Source: Amarolinea sp964580725
GTDB taxonomy: Bacteria; Chloroflexota; Anaerolineae; SSC4; Amarolineaceae
DNA length: 64,000 nt
Assembly: GCA_964580725.1 (NCBI GenBank)
Contig: CAZOLV010000004.1
Span: 38,303-102,302, forward strand
Reading direction: 5' to 3'
A model generated the notes under the pieces. That model ran no database searches and was not told the origin of the DNA. It saw nothing but the letters and a program-made list of their open reading frames with translations. This document shows positions 39,866 to 47,658 of this stretch, one piece after another. The first letter of the stretch is position 1. Each line of letters opens with the position of its first letter. Made by a program: the position numbers and the translations under genes.

Positions 39866-40909
39866 TCAGGCGACGCCATCCGCCAGTTCACGCAGGCGCG
39901 CCGCTGCCGTTTCGGCGGTGATGTCGCGCTGCGGGTTGCCGAGCATCTCGTAGCCCACCATGAACTTGCGCACCGTCGCCGAACGCAGCAGTGGCGGGTA
40001 GTAGTGGGCGTGTAGATGGCACAGCGTGCGCGGCGCAAAGTCGGGATCGGTGGGCGTCTGATGAAAGCCCATGCTGTAGGGAAACGAGACGTCGAAGAGG
40101 CGATCATAGCTGACGGTCAGACGTCGCATGATGTCGGCCAGGGCAGTGCGCCCGGCGGCGTCCAGTTCGGGCAGGCTGCCGACGTGGTGGCGGCTGATGA
40201 GCAGCGTCTCGAAGGGCCACACGGCCCAGAAAGGAACGACAACCAGAAAATGGTCGTTGGCGCAGACCAGGCGCTGGCGCTGTCTTTCTTCCAGGGCGGC
40301 ATAGTCGCACAGCAGACAGTGGGCGGGATGGGCATCGGCATAGGCTTGCAGGCCGCGCAGCTCTTTGGTCGGCTCTTGGGGAATCGAGGCGTTGGCCCAA
40401 ATCTGGCCGTGGGGATGGGGGTTGCTGGCGCCCATGGCCGCGCCCTTGTTCTCGAAGATTTGCACGTGATTGATCTCAGGCCGTGCGCCCAGTTCCAGAT
40501 ACTGTTCTGCCCAAACATCCACAACCTGGCGCAGCGTGGGTGTGTCCATGTGGGCGACGGTCAGGTCATGGCGGGGGGTGAAACAGACGACGCGACAGAC
40601 GCCCGGTTCGCTTTGCGCTGTCAGCAGGTCTTGTTCGTTCGTCTGCTGCACAGGGACGTTTGGGTTGAGCGCGGCGAAGTCGTTTTCGAAGACGAAAACG
40701 CCGCTGTAGGAGGGGTTACGGGCGCAGCCGGCGCGCGCGTTGCCAGGACAGAGGTAGCAGGTGGGGTCGTAGGCGGGGCGCATGTCGGGCGCGGGGCGTT
40801 CGACCTGGCCCTGCCAGGGGCGCTGCGTGCGCTGTGGCGAAACGAGAATCCATTCCTGGATGAGCGGGTTGAAACGGCGGTGTGGGTGTGCAAAGAGATC
40901 GGTTGGCAT
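39866..40909 (-). CDS. galT: galactose-1-phosphate uridylyltransferase
   Basis: HIT-superfamily enzyme of the Leloir pathway that moves UMP between UDP-glucose and galactose-1-phosphate, 347 residues. The active site is ASNPHPHGQIW with H165-P-H167-G-Q169; the nucleophile is H167. Zinc-type Cys pairs are CYLC (51, 54) and CLLC. The N-terminus RRFNPLIQEWILVSPQRTQRPWQGQ and the C-terminal MGFHQTPTDP region match the family. ATG 40909 has GAGG ten bases upstream; a long in-frame upstream extension would lie inside the histidine kinase gene and is rejected. It follows the sensor kinase by 67 bases and may be cotranscribed with it. No galK or galE is nearby. Confidence 0.93.
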   Translation of the reverse strand: MPTDLFAHPHRRFNPLIQEWILVSPQRTQRPWQGQVERPAPDMRPAYDPTCYLCPGNARAGCARNPSYSGVFVFENDFAALNPNVPVQQTNEQDLLTAQSEPGVCRVVCFTPRHDLTVAHMDTPTLRQVVDVWAEQYLELGARPEINHVQIFENKGAAMGASNPHPHGQIWANASIPQEPTKELRGLQAYADAHPAHCLLCDYAALEERQRQRLVCANDHFLVVVPFWAVWPFETLLISRHHVGSLPELDAAGRTALADIMRRLTVSYDRLFDVSFPYSMGFHQTPTDPDFAPRTLCHLHAHYYPPLLRSATVRKFMVGYEMLGNPQRDITAETAAARLRELADGVA

Positions 40910-40976
40910 GTCAAAATCGCCTCGTTGTTTGTTGTGGTCAGGCGGGGGGCGCAGAAACTGTGACGGTTCGCCAGGG

Positions 40977-42371
40977 CTAATCCTGTGGCGCGGTGGGGGC
41001 AGGCGGGGAGGCGGGCAGCGCAAGGGTAAATGTCGCTCCCTGCCCGGCGGCGCTGCTGACTTCGATTTCGCCGCCATGCGCCCTGGCCAACTGCCGCACG
41101 ATGGCCAGGCCCAGGCCGGCTCCGCCGCCGGCGCGGCTGCGGCTCTTGTCGCCGCGATAGAAGCGATCAAAAACATGGGGCAGATCGCCGGCGGCAATGC
41201 CCGGCCCGGAGTCGGTCACCTGAAGCTGGACAAGGCCAGGTGGTGCGGTGATGCGCATCGTCACCAGCCCGCCGGGCGGTGTGTAGCGCAGGGCGTTGCT
41301 GAGCAGATTGCGCAGCACCTGCGCCAGGCGGCCAGGATCGCCCGTCACCGGGGGCAGGGATTGATCGGCGTGGAGTTCGAGGTGAACGTCGCTGGCCTGG
41401 GCGAGCGGGCCGAACTGAGCCAGCGCGGCCTGCGCCAGGGCCGCCATGCTGACCGGCTGCCGCTCCAAGCGCAATTGCCCGGCGTCGGCCAGGGCCAGAT
41501 CGTGCAGATCGTCCACCAGGCGGGTGAGCAGACGCGTTTCATCATAGAGACTGCTGACCTGGGCCATGTCGAGCGGGTAGACGCCATCCAGAATAGCCTG
41601 CAGATTGCCCTGCACGACGGTCAGCGGTGTACGCAGTTCGTGGGCGACATCGGCAATCAGGTTCTTGCGCAGTTGTTCGGAGGCGGCCAGGCTGGCGCTC
41701 ATTTCGTTGAAGGCGTTGGCCAGGGCGCCGATCTCATCACCGCTTTGCACCGGCACGCGCTGCGTCAGGTTGCCGGCGGCAATGGCCTGGGCGGCCTGGG
41801 TCAGGCGCGCCAGGGGAGCCGTCAGCAGGCGACTGACGAGCGTTGCCAGGGCGAGGGAAAGGGCCACGGCCAGCAGGGCGGCCCAGGTCAGCGAGGTTTG
41901 CACCCGGCGCAGGAATTCCTGCCCCTGGGCGTCGAGCAGCGTTTCGGAAAGATGGAGCAGGACGAGCGCGCCGATCGTCTGACCGTCGAGGATCAGCGGG
42001 ACGCTTTGGGTCAGCAGGTCGCTGGCAAGGGTCTGGCCCACCAGTTCGCCCGTGGTGCTGGCAATGACGACGCCGCGCTGGTCGGCGACAGCCAGGGTGG
42101 GGGCGCCGGCGCCGCCGCGCCAGCGTCCCATGCCCATGCTGCCAGGCCCAAGCTGCGCCAGAACGCTGTCTACGCCCTCCCAACTGCCACGTGCGGCGTA
42201 GTGTTCGATGAGCGTGCGCGCCCAGAGCGATTGGCTGCCCATACCGCTGGCGACGACGTACTGATTGAACTGTTCGCGCGTGGTGCGCGCCGACAGCAGA
42301 GCCACCAGGGCGATGGCTGCCAGTGAGATGGCAAGGAAGGCCAGGCTCAGCTTGAGCCACAGACGGTTCAC
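40977..42371 (-). CDS. membrane sensor histidine kinase
   Basis: A 464-residue BaeS/CpxA-type sensor. TM1 is at about 7-27 (LSLAFLAISLAAIALVALLS), a periplasmic domain spans about 30-155, and TM2 lies at about 163-183. A HAMP domain follows (about 184-236, LVSRLLTAPLARLTQAA and VQSGDEIGALANAFNEM). HisKA has the phosphoacceptor in DVAHELRTPLTVVQG (H244). The HATPase domain has NLLSNALRYTPPGG (N box), DSGPGIAAGDL (G1), FDRFYRGD and GGAGLGLAIVRQL (G2). Its start overlaps the regulator stop by four bases (42368-42371), so it is coupled to its cognate regulator. The signal sensed is unknown. Confidence 0.94.
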   Translation of the reverse strand: MNRLWLKLSLAFLAISLAAIALVALLSARTTREQFNQYVVASGMGSQSLWARTLIEHYAARGSWEGVDSVLAQLGPGSMGMGRWRGGAGAPTLAVADQRGVVIASTTGELVGQTLASDLLTQSVPLILDGQTIGALVLLHLSETLLDAQGQEFLRRVQTSLTWAALLAVALSLALATLVSRLLTAPLARLTQAAQAIAAGNLTQRVPVQSGDEIGALANAFNEMSASLAASEQLRKNLIADVAHELRTPLTVVQGNLQAILDGVYPLDMAQVSSLYDETRLLTRLVDDLHDLALADAGQLRLERQPVSMAALAQAALAQFGPLAQASDVHLELHADQSLPPVTGDPGRLAQVLRNLLSNALRYTPPGGLVTMRITAPPGLVQLQVTDSGPGIAAGDLPHVFDRFYRGDKSRSRAGGGAGLGLAIVRQLARAHGGEIEVSSAAGQGATFTLALPASPPAPTAPQD

Positions 42372-43048
42372 AGGTCGCCACCCAGTTTGTAACCGACGCC
42401 GAACACTGTTTGGATGAAGCGCGGGCGGCGCGGATCGTCGCCAAGTTTGGCGCGCAGGTTCTTGATGTGGGCGTCTATGGTGCGTTCGTAGGGTTCGTAG
42501 GCGTCGCCCTGCACGCGGTCGAGCAGTTCGAGCCGGGAAAAGGCGCGGCCGGGGTTTTGCATGAAGATCGCCAGCAGGTCGAACTCGGTTGGGGTCAGGT
42601 CGAGGGGATGGTCGCCCAAGAGCGTCTGGTGACCTTCGAGATCGAGCGTCAAAGCGCCGACCTGCAGGAGGGCAGATGGAGCGGCGGCGCCTGTGCTGCG
42701 ACGCAGGACAGCGCGTACGCGCGCCACCAGTTCACGAGGGTTGAACGGTTTGGTGACATAATCATCGGCGCCTAGTTCCAGGCCGACGATCTTATCGGCA
42801 TCCTCGATGCGGGCGGTCAGCATGATGATCGGGATGGCGCGCTCGCGCCGCAGGGTGCGGGTCACGTCCAGGCCATCCAGGCCCGGCAGGCCCAAATCGA
42901 GCAGGATCAGATCGGGCTTTTCGCGCCGCGCTTGAATCAGCGCTGTCTGGCCGTCGTTGGCTTCGACCACGCTGAAGCCGGCCTGCTCCAGATAGGCCCG
43001 CACCAGTTTGACGATTTTGATTTCGTCGTCCACGACGAGAATTTTCAT
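42368..43048 (-). CDS. OmpR-family response regulator
   Basis: A 226-residue partner of the downstream sensor kinase. The receiver has acidic pair VVDDEIK, phosphoacceptor D51 in LILLDLGLPGLDG, Thr in IIMLTARIED and Lys in DDYVTKPFNP. The winged-helix domain covers about 130-226 (LDLTPTEFDLLAIFMQNPGR, TIDAHIKNLRAKLGDD, VFGVGYKLGG). It is the first gene of regulator-kinase(-galT). Its 5' leader is about 170 nt and carries a hairpin and fifteen 8-bp repeats, so leader-based effects on its expression are possible. Confidence 0.95.
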   Translation of the reverse strand: MKILVVDDEIKIVKLVRAYLEQAGFSVVEANDGQTALIQARREKPDLILLDLGLPGLDGLDVTRTLRRERAIPIIMLTARIEDADKIVGLELGADDYVTKPFNPRELVARVRAVLRRSTGAAAPSALLQVGALTLDLEGHQTLLGDHPLDLTPTEFDLLAIFMQNPGRAFSRLELLDRVQGDAYEPYERTIDAHIKNLRAKLGDDPRRPRFIQTVFGVGYKLGGDL

Positions 43049-43067
43049 CTTGGATCAGCTTTCCTTC

Positions 43068-43187
43068 AATGACTCAATGACTCAATGACTCAGTGACTCA
43101 GTGACTCAATGACTCAATGACTCAATGACTCAGTGACTCAGTGACTCAGTGACTCAATGACTTAGTGACTTGATGATTTGATGATTG
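43068..43187. repeat. 8-bp tandem repeat, 15 units, in the regulator leader
   Basis: Plus-strand unit A(A/G)TGACTC repeated fifteen times over exactly 120 bp, perfect or near-perfect at the gene-proximal end and degenerate (GATGATTT, GATGATTG) at the far end. On the minus strand this is GAGTCA(T/C)T, lying between the promoter at 43229-43257 and the ATG at 43048. Confidence 0.95.
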
Positions 43188-43194
43188 CACGGCG

Positions 43195-43220
43195 GGCCTT
43201 TCTCGCACGAGAAGGGGCCG
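43195..43220 (-). promoter_or_regulatory. 5'-proximal hairpin of the regulator leader
   Basis: TTCTCG and CGAGAA pair around a 2-nt loop, extended by GGCC / GGCC across small bulges. It lies immediately after the predicted transcription start of the response-regulator gene. Confidence 0.5.
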
Positions 43221-43228
43221 CCTGATTC

Positions 43229-43257
43229 ATTCTATTCTGGCCGGCGGCGCGCGTCAA
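43229..43257 (-). promoter_or_regulatory. promoter of the regulator-kinase operon
   Basis: Minus-strand TTGACG (43257-43252), 17-nt spacer, TAGAAT (43234-43229). It is placed back-to-back with the DUF2089 promoter. Confidence 0.8.
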
Positions 43258-43373
43258 ATGAGCGAATGTGGTTTTGCTGCAACGCCGTGCCCCGCGCCGC
43301 CGGCGGCCGGTGTGCGCTATACAATCAATTTCAACAATTCGTAAATCTGATTGAAATTTCCTTCAATTTATTC

Positions 43374-43402
43374 TTGACAATTGAATCTGTTTACTGTATA
43401 AT
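43374..43402 (+). promoter_or_regulatory. consensus promoter in an AT-rich island
   Basis: TTGACA (43374-43379), 17-nt spacer, TATAAT (43397-43402): a perfect sigma-70 consensus. The surrounding 43320-43440 is AT-rich, unlike the rest of the window. It contains repeated ATTGAA/TTCAAT, including AGATTG-N10-CAATCT (about 43409-43430) just downstream of the -10 and ATTGAA-N6-TTCAAT (about 43350-43367) upstream. These are candidate operators. Confidence 0.9.
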
Positions 43403-43468
43403 TTTATCAGATTGAAATATTGAACAATCTAATGAAAACGAATGATCGCCAGAAGAAAGGAGACAACG

Positions 43469-43837
43469 ATGTATCGAGCACCCCATGCCTGCCCGGTGTG
43501 TGACGGGGAATTAGAAACGGTGCGCTTGAGCTGTCCAACATGCGGGACGGCCGTGGAGGGGCGCTTTCAGCGCAGCGCGTTGGAACGGTTGAGCCAGGAG
43601 CAGCTTCGCTTCGTCGAGGCGTTCCTGCGCAATGAGGGCAAGATCACCTGGGTGGCCGAAGAGCTGAAGTCCAACTATCCGGCGGCCCGCGCCCAACTGT
43701 TGGAGATCGTGACGGCGCTTGGCGTCAAGCCGGCGACGCGCAGCGAGCCGAGGGCCGAGCGGCAGGAAATCCTGCGCAAGCTGGCGGCTGGCGAGATCAC
43801 CAGCGAAGAGGCGCTGCAACAGATCGGTCGCGTTTGA
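43469..43837 (+). CDS. DUF2089-family protein with SHOCT-like C-terminus
   Basis: A 122-residue protein. The N-terminal zinc ribbon is CPVCDGELETVRLSCPTCG (Cys pairs about 8/11 and 23/26). A DNA-binding-like helical segment follows (LSQEQLRFVEAFLRNEGKIT, then WVAEELKSNYPAARAQLLEI), which is the DUF2089 pattern. The last ~25 residues (RQEILRKLAAGEITSEEALQQI) form a short amphipathic helix pair typical of SHOCT-type oligomerisation tails. ATG 43469 has AAAGGAG upstream. It is likely a transcription regulator, possibly acting on its own AT-rich promoter; that is inference. It shares a promoter with the next gene. Confidence 0.88.
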   Translation: MYRAPHACPVCDGELETVRLSCPTCGTAVEGRFQRSALERLSQEQLRFVEAFLRNEGKITWVAEELKSNYPAARAQLLEIVTALGVKPATRSEPRAERQEILRKLAAGEITSEEALQQIGRV

Positions 43838-43902
43838 TGTCCGCCGTGCGCGACGGCAGAGTCTGGCGATCACGCCAGCAGTTTCATGAGGAGAGACGAA
43901 CC

Positions 43903-45174
43903 ATGTCAGAACGATTCCGAATTCCCTTGCCGGAGGGAACCAGTCGGTTGACGATCATTGCCGCCGATGCCTTGAGTCTGCGCGGCAGCGAGCGTTATGA
44001 TGTGAGCATTTCTTGCGACGAGTCGCCGCAGTTGGAAACCGGAGAAGGGGGGCCGTTCCTGCGCTTGTCGGACGACGCCGACATCGAGATTCCGGCGGCG
44101 CTCGACATTGTGATCGCTCAGTTGGGCGATGCACTGAACCTGCGCAGCATGCAGGGGCAGGTGCGAGTGGGTGCGGCGCCGGACGATGTCAACATCAAGC
44201 TTTGCAGCCGCGTGACGTTGGGACGTGTGCAGGGCGATTTGTCGGCGCACGAGGTGGAACAGCTCGAGGTGGAGAGCCTGGACGACGACGCCAGCCTGAG
44301 GGCGGTGCAGAGCCTGGCGATGGGGCCGGTCGGCGGCGATCTGTCGGTGAGCCAGTGCGGCCAGGTACGCATCGAGAGTGTCGAGGAAGATCTGGCGCTG
44401 AGCAACGTACACGGGCCGGTCACGGTCGGGCGCGTCGGCAAGAATCTGGCGGTCAACAACGTCGAGGGCCATGTGCAGGTCGAAAGCGTTGGTCGCGACG
44501 CCGTGGTGCGCGGCCGGGCGCTGGCCGGACAGCAGATCAGTGTGCGCGCCTGGGGTGAGGTGGCGTTGGTGCTCAGCGGCCCGCTGATGCTGCGCCGGAT
44601 GGAGGGGCGCGGCGCCTGGAGCGCCCTGCCAACCTGGAAGGAGATCAAGAGCCAGGCGCCCAATCCGGCGCAGGCCGAGGGCGCCGAGGCGCTCATCGCC
44701 GCCGGCCGTCAGGTGACGGCGGCCAGTTACGACTTCGATCCGGGTGATCTGAGCGAGAGCTTGAGCCAGCTAGGTGCGCAGTTGAGCGGCCTGGGGACGA
44801 TGATTGTCGAGCAGGTGCGCAGCAGCCTGGCCGCCGCCGATTTCGAGGGCGTTGGCCGGCAGATTCGGGACGCGATGGCGGATGTGGATTGGAGCGGGAT
44901 CAAGCGCAGCGTGCGCGCCGCCGAACGCACCCAACAGCAGGCGGAGCGCGTGGCCCGTCAGGCTGAACGGCGCCAGGCGCAGCGGCCCGAAGTGAAGGTG
45001 ACCGTCCATCCGCCCCCGACGCCGGAGATGGCCAGCGCGCCCGCCGCGGTAACGTCCCCCGCCGCCGCCAACGGCAGCATCAGCCAGGAACGGCTGCTGG
45101 TGCTGCAAATGATCGAGCAGGGCAAAATCACCCCTGAGCAGGGCGAAATGCTGCTCGACGCGCTGCCCGCCTGA
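43903..45174 (+). CDS. repeat-sheet (DUF4097-like) protein with SHOCT-like tail
   Basis: A 423-residue protein with no signal peptide. Residues about 10-235 are short repeated beta-strand units (DLSAHEVEQLEVESL, DLALSNVHGPVTVGRVGKNL, NNVEGHVQVESVGRD) of the kind found in putative-adhesin DUF4097 proteins, predicting a beta-helix or sheet stack. About 270-350 is helical. About 350-375 is Arg/Gln-rich (RTQQQAERVARQAERRQAQR). The end (QERLLVLQMIEQGKITPEQG) is a SHOCT-like tail matching that of its upstream partner. ATG 43903 is supported by GAGGAGAG. Role unknown; similar tails suggest the two proteins interact. Confidence 0.82.
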   Translation: MSERFRIPLPEGTSRLTIIAADALSLRGSERYDVSISCDESPQLETGEGGPFLRLSDDADIEIPAALDIVIAQLGDALNLRSMQGQVRVGAAPDDVNIKLCSRVTLGRVQGDLSAHEVEQLEVESLDDDASLRAVQSLAMGPVGGDLSVSQCGQVRIESVEEDLALSNVHGPVTVGRVGKNLAVNNVEGHVQVESVGRDAVVRGRALAGQQISVRAWGEVALVLSGPLMLRRMEGRGAWSALPTWKEIKSQAPNPAQAEGAEALIAAGRQVTAASYDFDPGDLSESLSQLGAQLSGLGTMIVEQVRSSLAAADFEGVGRQIRDAMADVDWSGIKRSVRAAERTQQQAERVARQAERRQAQRPEVKVTVHPPPTPEMASAPAAVTSPAAANGSISQERLLVLQMIEQGKITPEQGEMLLDALPA

Positions 45175-45187
45175 ACGCAGAGGAAAG

Positions 45188-45222
45188 CGGCAGCCGGGCG
45201 CTTGCCTGGCTGCCGTTTTTTA
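45188..45222 (+). terminator. intrinsic terminator
   Basis: CGGCAGCC (45188-45195) pairs with GGCTGCCG (45208-45215), followed by TTTTTTA. It ends the DUF2089 operon. Confidence 0.93.
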
Positions 45223-45229
45223 TGGATTG

Positions 45230-45238
45230 TGCTATAAT
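45230..45238 (+). promoter_or_regulatory. extended -10 for the S9-like hydrolase gene
   Basis: TGC-TATAAT (TATAAT at 45233-45238) starts only eight bases past the terminator. A usable -35 would overlap the terminator stem and is weak. Confidence 0.65.
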
Positions 45239-45286
45239 CGGCGCTCATGAGGAGTCCTAAAAATTGATCCATTCTCATTCCATTCA

Positions 45287-46570
45287 ATGAAGCGCCGATT
45301 GTTTGTTCATCTGGGTTTTGGCCTGTTGTGCCTGATCGTCATTGCTGCGCTGTGGGCGGTGCGCACGCCGGCGGGCGCGGCATTGTTCAATGTGATTGAA
45401 TATCGCGTGCGCGCCTGGTGGTGGTCGGTGATGGGCCAGCCGAGCTACGATCCGGCTCGCACCGGCAGCCTGGCAGGCGTCATCCGCACGGAGGCCGGCG
45501 AACCGTTGGCCAACGCCGTTGCGTTGGTCGCTACGGTGCGCGGCGAGGTCTTCGAGGCGCATAGCGACGCTGACGGCGCATATCGCATCACGGGGGCGCC
45601 GCCGGGACGCTATACGCCGATGAGCGGGGCCTGGGGTTTCGTGGAGACGAACGGCCCGCCGGTTAGCATCGTCGCCGGACAGACCCAGACAGGGGTAGAT
45701 TTCACGCTGGCGCCCTATCAGCCAGCGCCGGTCGAGCCGCGTGATCTTGTCTTTGGCGCATCGGTCATCGCCGCTTCGACCTTTCCCAGTCCGCTGACCG
45801 CCGCACGCACGCCGTTCACCTTCACGCTGGATGGGCTGACGATCGAGGGCGGTCAGTTCTACCGGCCGTTGACCGTCACCGGTGCGCTGCCCACGCTGTT
45901 CGTCGTCTATCCAAGTCCTGCCATCAATTGGGACGGCGCTTCGGCCGCGATGGCGGATCGAGGCTTTGCGGTCATTGCGGTGGGGCCGGATGGCGAGCGC
46001 GGGTTGGACATCGAGGGGCACGTGCGCGATGTGCGCGCCGTGTTTGGGCTGTGGCAGGAGGGACGTTTTGCTGAGGCGGCGCCGGATGTGGTGCTCGATT
46101 CGGCGCGCTGGCTGGTGATGTCGGGTAGTTTTGGTTCGTTGATGCTCTTTCGCGCGCTGCGCGATTTGCCGCCGGCGCCGGCCATCGTCAGCGTGGGCGG
46201 CATCAGCGACGCCTTTTTGGGTGTGCGGTCGCTCTACAGCAGCGAACTGAAGATTCCTCCGCCCTATGATAGCTATGTCGCCGCACTCGGCCGGCCCGAC
46301 CGCGACCCTGCCTTCTTCTTTCGCTACTCACCGCTGTATTATGTCGAACATCTGCCCCCCATATTCATCGTCCATTCTTACGGCGACGAGGTCATCCCTT
46401 ACAATCAGTCTGAAGTGCTCGATGCGGCCCTGACCGCCCGCGCCGCGCCCCACGAGACGCTGCTCTATCACGACACCACGCACTACCTCGACGCCCAGAA
46501 TCCCACCGAAGCCACACATCTGGTTTTCCGCCGAGTCATGGACTTCGTCGCCGCCCATACTCCCGAATGA
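45287..46570 (+). CDS. membrane-anchored S9-like alpha/beta hydrolase with carboxypeptidase-regulatory-like domain
   Basis: A 427-residue exported protein. It has an N-terminal signal anchor (FVHLGFGLLCLIVIAALWAV, about 6-25). A beta-sandwich of the carboxypeptidase regulatory-like type follows (about 60-145, GSLAGVIRTEAGEPLANAVA, DADGAYRITGAPPGRY). The hydrolase domain (about 175-427) has nucleophile elbow MSGSFGSLM near 279, acid in SYGDEVIPYNQSE and His in HDTTHYLDAQ. These match prolyl-oligopeptidase/dienelactone-type enzymes. The substrate is unknown; peptidase or esterase are both possible. ATG 45287 lacks a strong Shine-Dalgarno, but GAGGAG occurs about 40 bases upstream. It is monocistronic. 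Confidence 0.85.
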   Translation: MKRRLFVHLGFGLLCLIVIAALWAVRTPAGAALFNVIEYRVRAWWWSVMGQPSYDPARTGSLAGVIRTEAGEPLANAVALVATVRGEVFEAHSDADGAYRITGAPPGRYTPMSGAWGFVETNGPPVSIVAGQTQTGVDFTLAPYQPAPVEPRDLVFGASVIAASTFPSPLTAARTPFTFTLDGLTIEGGQFYRPLTVTGALPTLFVVYPSPAINWDGASAAMADRGFAVIAVGPDGERGLDIEGHVRDVRAVFGLWQEGRFAEAAPDVVLDSARWLVMSGSFGSLMLFRALRDLPPAPAIVSVGGISDAFLGVRSLYSSELKIPPPYDSYVAALGRPDRDPAFFFRYSPLYYVEHLPPIFIVHSYGDEVIPYNQSEVLDAALTARAAPHETLLYHDTTHYLDAQNPTEATHLVFRRVMDFVAAHTPE

Positions 46571-46609
46571 ATTCGGGGCTGAGGGACCTTGGCGAGGCTT
46601 CGACAGGCT

Positions 46610-46673
46610 CAGCCTGCGCCGGCCGGTATCGGGTGGGGCGTGATTCGCCCCGCCACACGCGTCCACGCAGGTG
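46610..46673. repeat. 64-bp direct repeat, left copy
   Basis: Identical to 47573-47636. It starts CAGCCTGCGCCGGCCGG, contains the palindrome GGGGCG-TGATT-CGCCCC, and ends GTCCACGCAGGTG, which here continues to make GTCCAC-GCAG-GTGGAC. A partial third copy of the end, GTCTACGCAGGTGAATC, lies at about 46726-46742. Confidence 0.92.
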
Positions 46674-46726
46674 GACGCCCGGCCGCAGGCCCTTCAGGCG
46701 CGGTTTCAACCGCTTTAGAAATTCGT

Positions 46727-47044
46727 CTACGCAGGTGAATCAGCCAACGGCCCCATCAGCGACCTGACCTGCTTCCAATCCTGCGACCTCTGGCTTGCGT
46801 GCCACAGGTCGTATGACCGCTGCAGATTCAGCCAGAACTCCGGCGAAGTGTTGGGGAAAGCGCACTGAAGGCGCAGAGCCATCTCGGGAGTGACCGACTT
46901 GTGCTCATTGACGATGGCCGAAATCGCCTTGCGTGATACACCGAGCGCCTCAGCCAATTGGGTATTCGTTATGCCCAAGGGCTCGAGATACAAGTTCTTC
47001 AAAATACGGCCGGGATGAGCCGGCGGTCTGTTTCTGGTGCTCAT
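46727..47044 (-). CDS. higA: HigA-family antitoxin
   Basis: A 105-residue XRE-type helix-turn-helix antitoxin. MSTRNRPPAHPGRILKNLYLEPLG is followed by the HTH (NTQLAEALGVSRKAISAIVN) and ALRLQCAFPNTSPEFWLNLQ, the HigA/VapI-type pattern. It binds and neutralises the upstream HigB toxin and represses their shared promoter in known family members. ATG 47044 follows the toxin stop closely; a TTG at 47050 overlapping the toxin stop is a possible alternative start. The gene end runs up to the left-hand repeat region. Confidence 0.92.
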   Translation of the reverse strand: MSTRNRPPAHPGRILKNLYLEPLGITNTQLAEALGVSRKAISAIVNEHKSVTPEMALRLQCAFPNTSPEFWLNLQRSYDLWHASQRSQDWKQVRSLMGPLADSPA

Positions 47045-47046
47045 GG

Positions 47047-47325
47047 TCAATGATAATCCTCATAATCTAGCTGATAGGCGTCTCCATTGTCGAACCGGAA
47101 AGTGATTCGCCAGTTTCCGGAGACTTTGACTGCCCATCTGTTTTCTGCTTTCGGCTGCAACAGATGCAATCCAGATCCTGGAAAGTTCACGTCTTGGATC
47201 GACGTGGCCGCGTCAAGCACGTCCAGGATATCTGCAAGGCGATTGGCCTGCTTGGGTTGTATGCCCTTCTTCGTCCCATCATAGTAAAAATCCTCGAGAC
47301 CTTTGTGACGAAACGACTTGATCAT
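47047..47325 (-). CDS. higB: HigB-family (RelE superfamily) mRNA interferase toxin
   Basis: A 92-residue toxin of the RelE/HigB fold: MIKSFRHKGLEDFYYDGTKK, then LADILDVLDAATSIQDVNFP, and the C-terminal strand WAVKVSGNWRITFRFDNGDA followed by YQLDYEDYH. Family members cleave mRNA on the ribosome. Gene order toxin then antitoxin is the higBA arrangement. The toxin stop lies immediately before the antitoxin start, giving translational coupling. A consensus promoter lies at 47411-47439. The pair is enclosed by two identical 64-bp repeats. Confidence 0.92.
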   Translation of the reverse strand: MIKSFRHKGLEDFYYDGTKKGIQPKQANRLADILDVLDAATSIQDVNFPGSGLHLLQPKAENRWAVKVSGNWRITFRFDNGDAYQLDYEDYH

Positions 47326-47410
47326 CTAGAGTCACCTGTTCGCAGCGCTTCGCGGATGGTCGTAAATGCCCGGCACCTGAATGTCATCCATCGGCTATAC
47401 TCATATATTG

Positions 47411-47439
47411 ATTGTAACTCTTGGGGTGACACCTGTCAA
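47411..47439 (-). promoter_or_regulatory. promoter of higBA
   Basis: Minus-strand TTGACA (47439-47434), 17-nt spacer, TACAAT (47416-47411). The AT-rich TATACTCATATATTGAT just downstream (47396-47412) is a plausible antitoxin operator. Confidence 0.85.
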
Positions 47440-47470
47440 AATTCCTGGTATGCGCTCAGCTATCTGATTT

Positions 47471-47502
47471 GATCCGGCGGGCTAACTGCTCTCCGCCGGA
47501 TC
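47471..47502. terminator. 10-bp perfect hairpin between glycosyltransferase and higBA
   Basis: GATCCGGCGG (47471-47480) and CCGCCGGATC (47493-47502) with a 12-nt loop. There is no T-run on either strand, so terminator function is uncertain. Apart from this hairpin and the right repeat, 47440-47658 holds no gene. Confidence 0.45.
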
Positions 47503-47572
47503 AGCCTCCGACGACCTCTTCTTAGAAATCACGGCGTTCGTGACAGAAATTGTCACAAATGTCGGTATTCTT

Positions 47573-47636
47573 CAGCCTGCGCCGGCCGGTATCGGGTGGG
47601 GCGTGATTCGCCCCGCCACACGCGTCCACGCAGGTG
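47573..47636. repeat. 64-bp direct repeat, right copy
   Basis: Base-for-base identical to 46610-46673, in the same orientation, 963 bp apart, with higBA and its promoter between the copies. Confidence 0.92.
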
Positions 47637-47658
47637 AACTGAATCAGAATTCTTCCCT

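Noticed and set aside
40910..41197. N-terminally extended GalT frame
   Set aside because: It is Pro/Arg-rich, overlaps the kinase gene, and GalT has a normal start at 40909.
40782..42326. 514-codon plus-strand frame opposite the sensor kinase
   Set aside because: Gly/Gln/Ala-rich shadow with no domain; the kinase on the other strand is complete.
47471..47502. tRNA or structured RNA gene at the 10-bp hairpin
   Set aside because: Only a single stem-loop is present with no cloverleaf or known RNA consensus.
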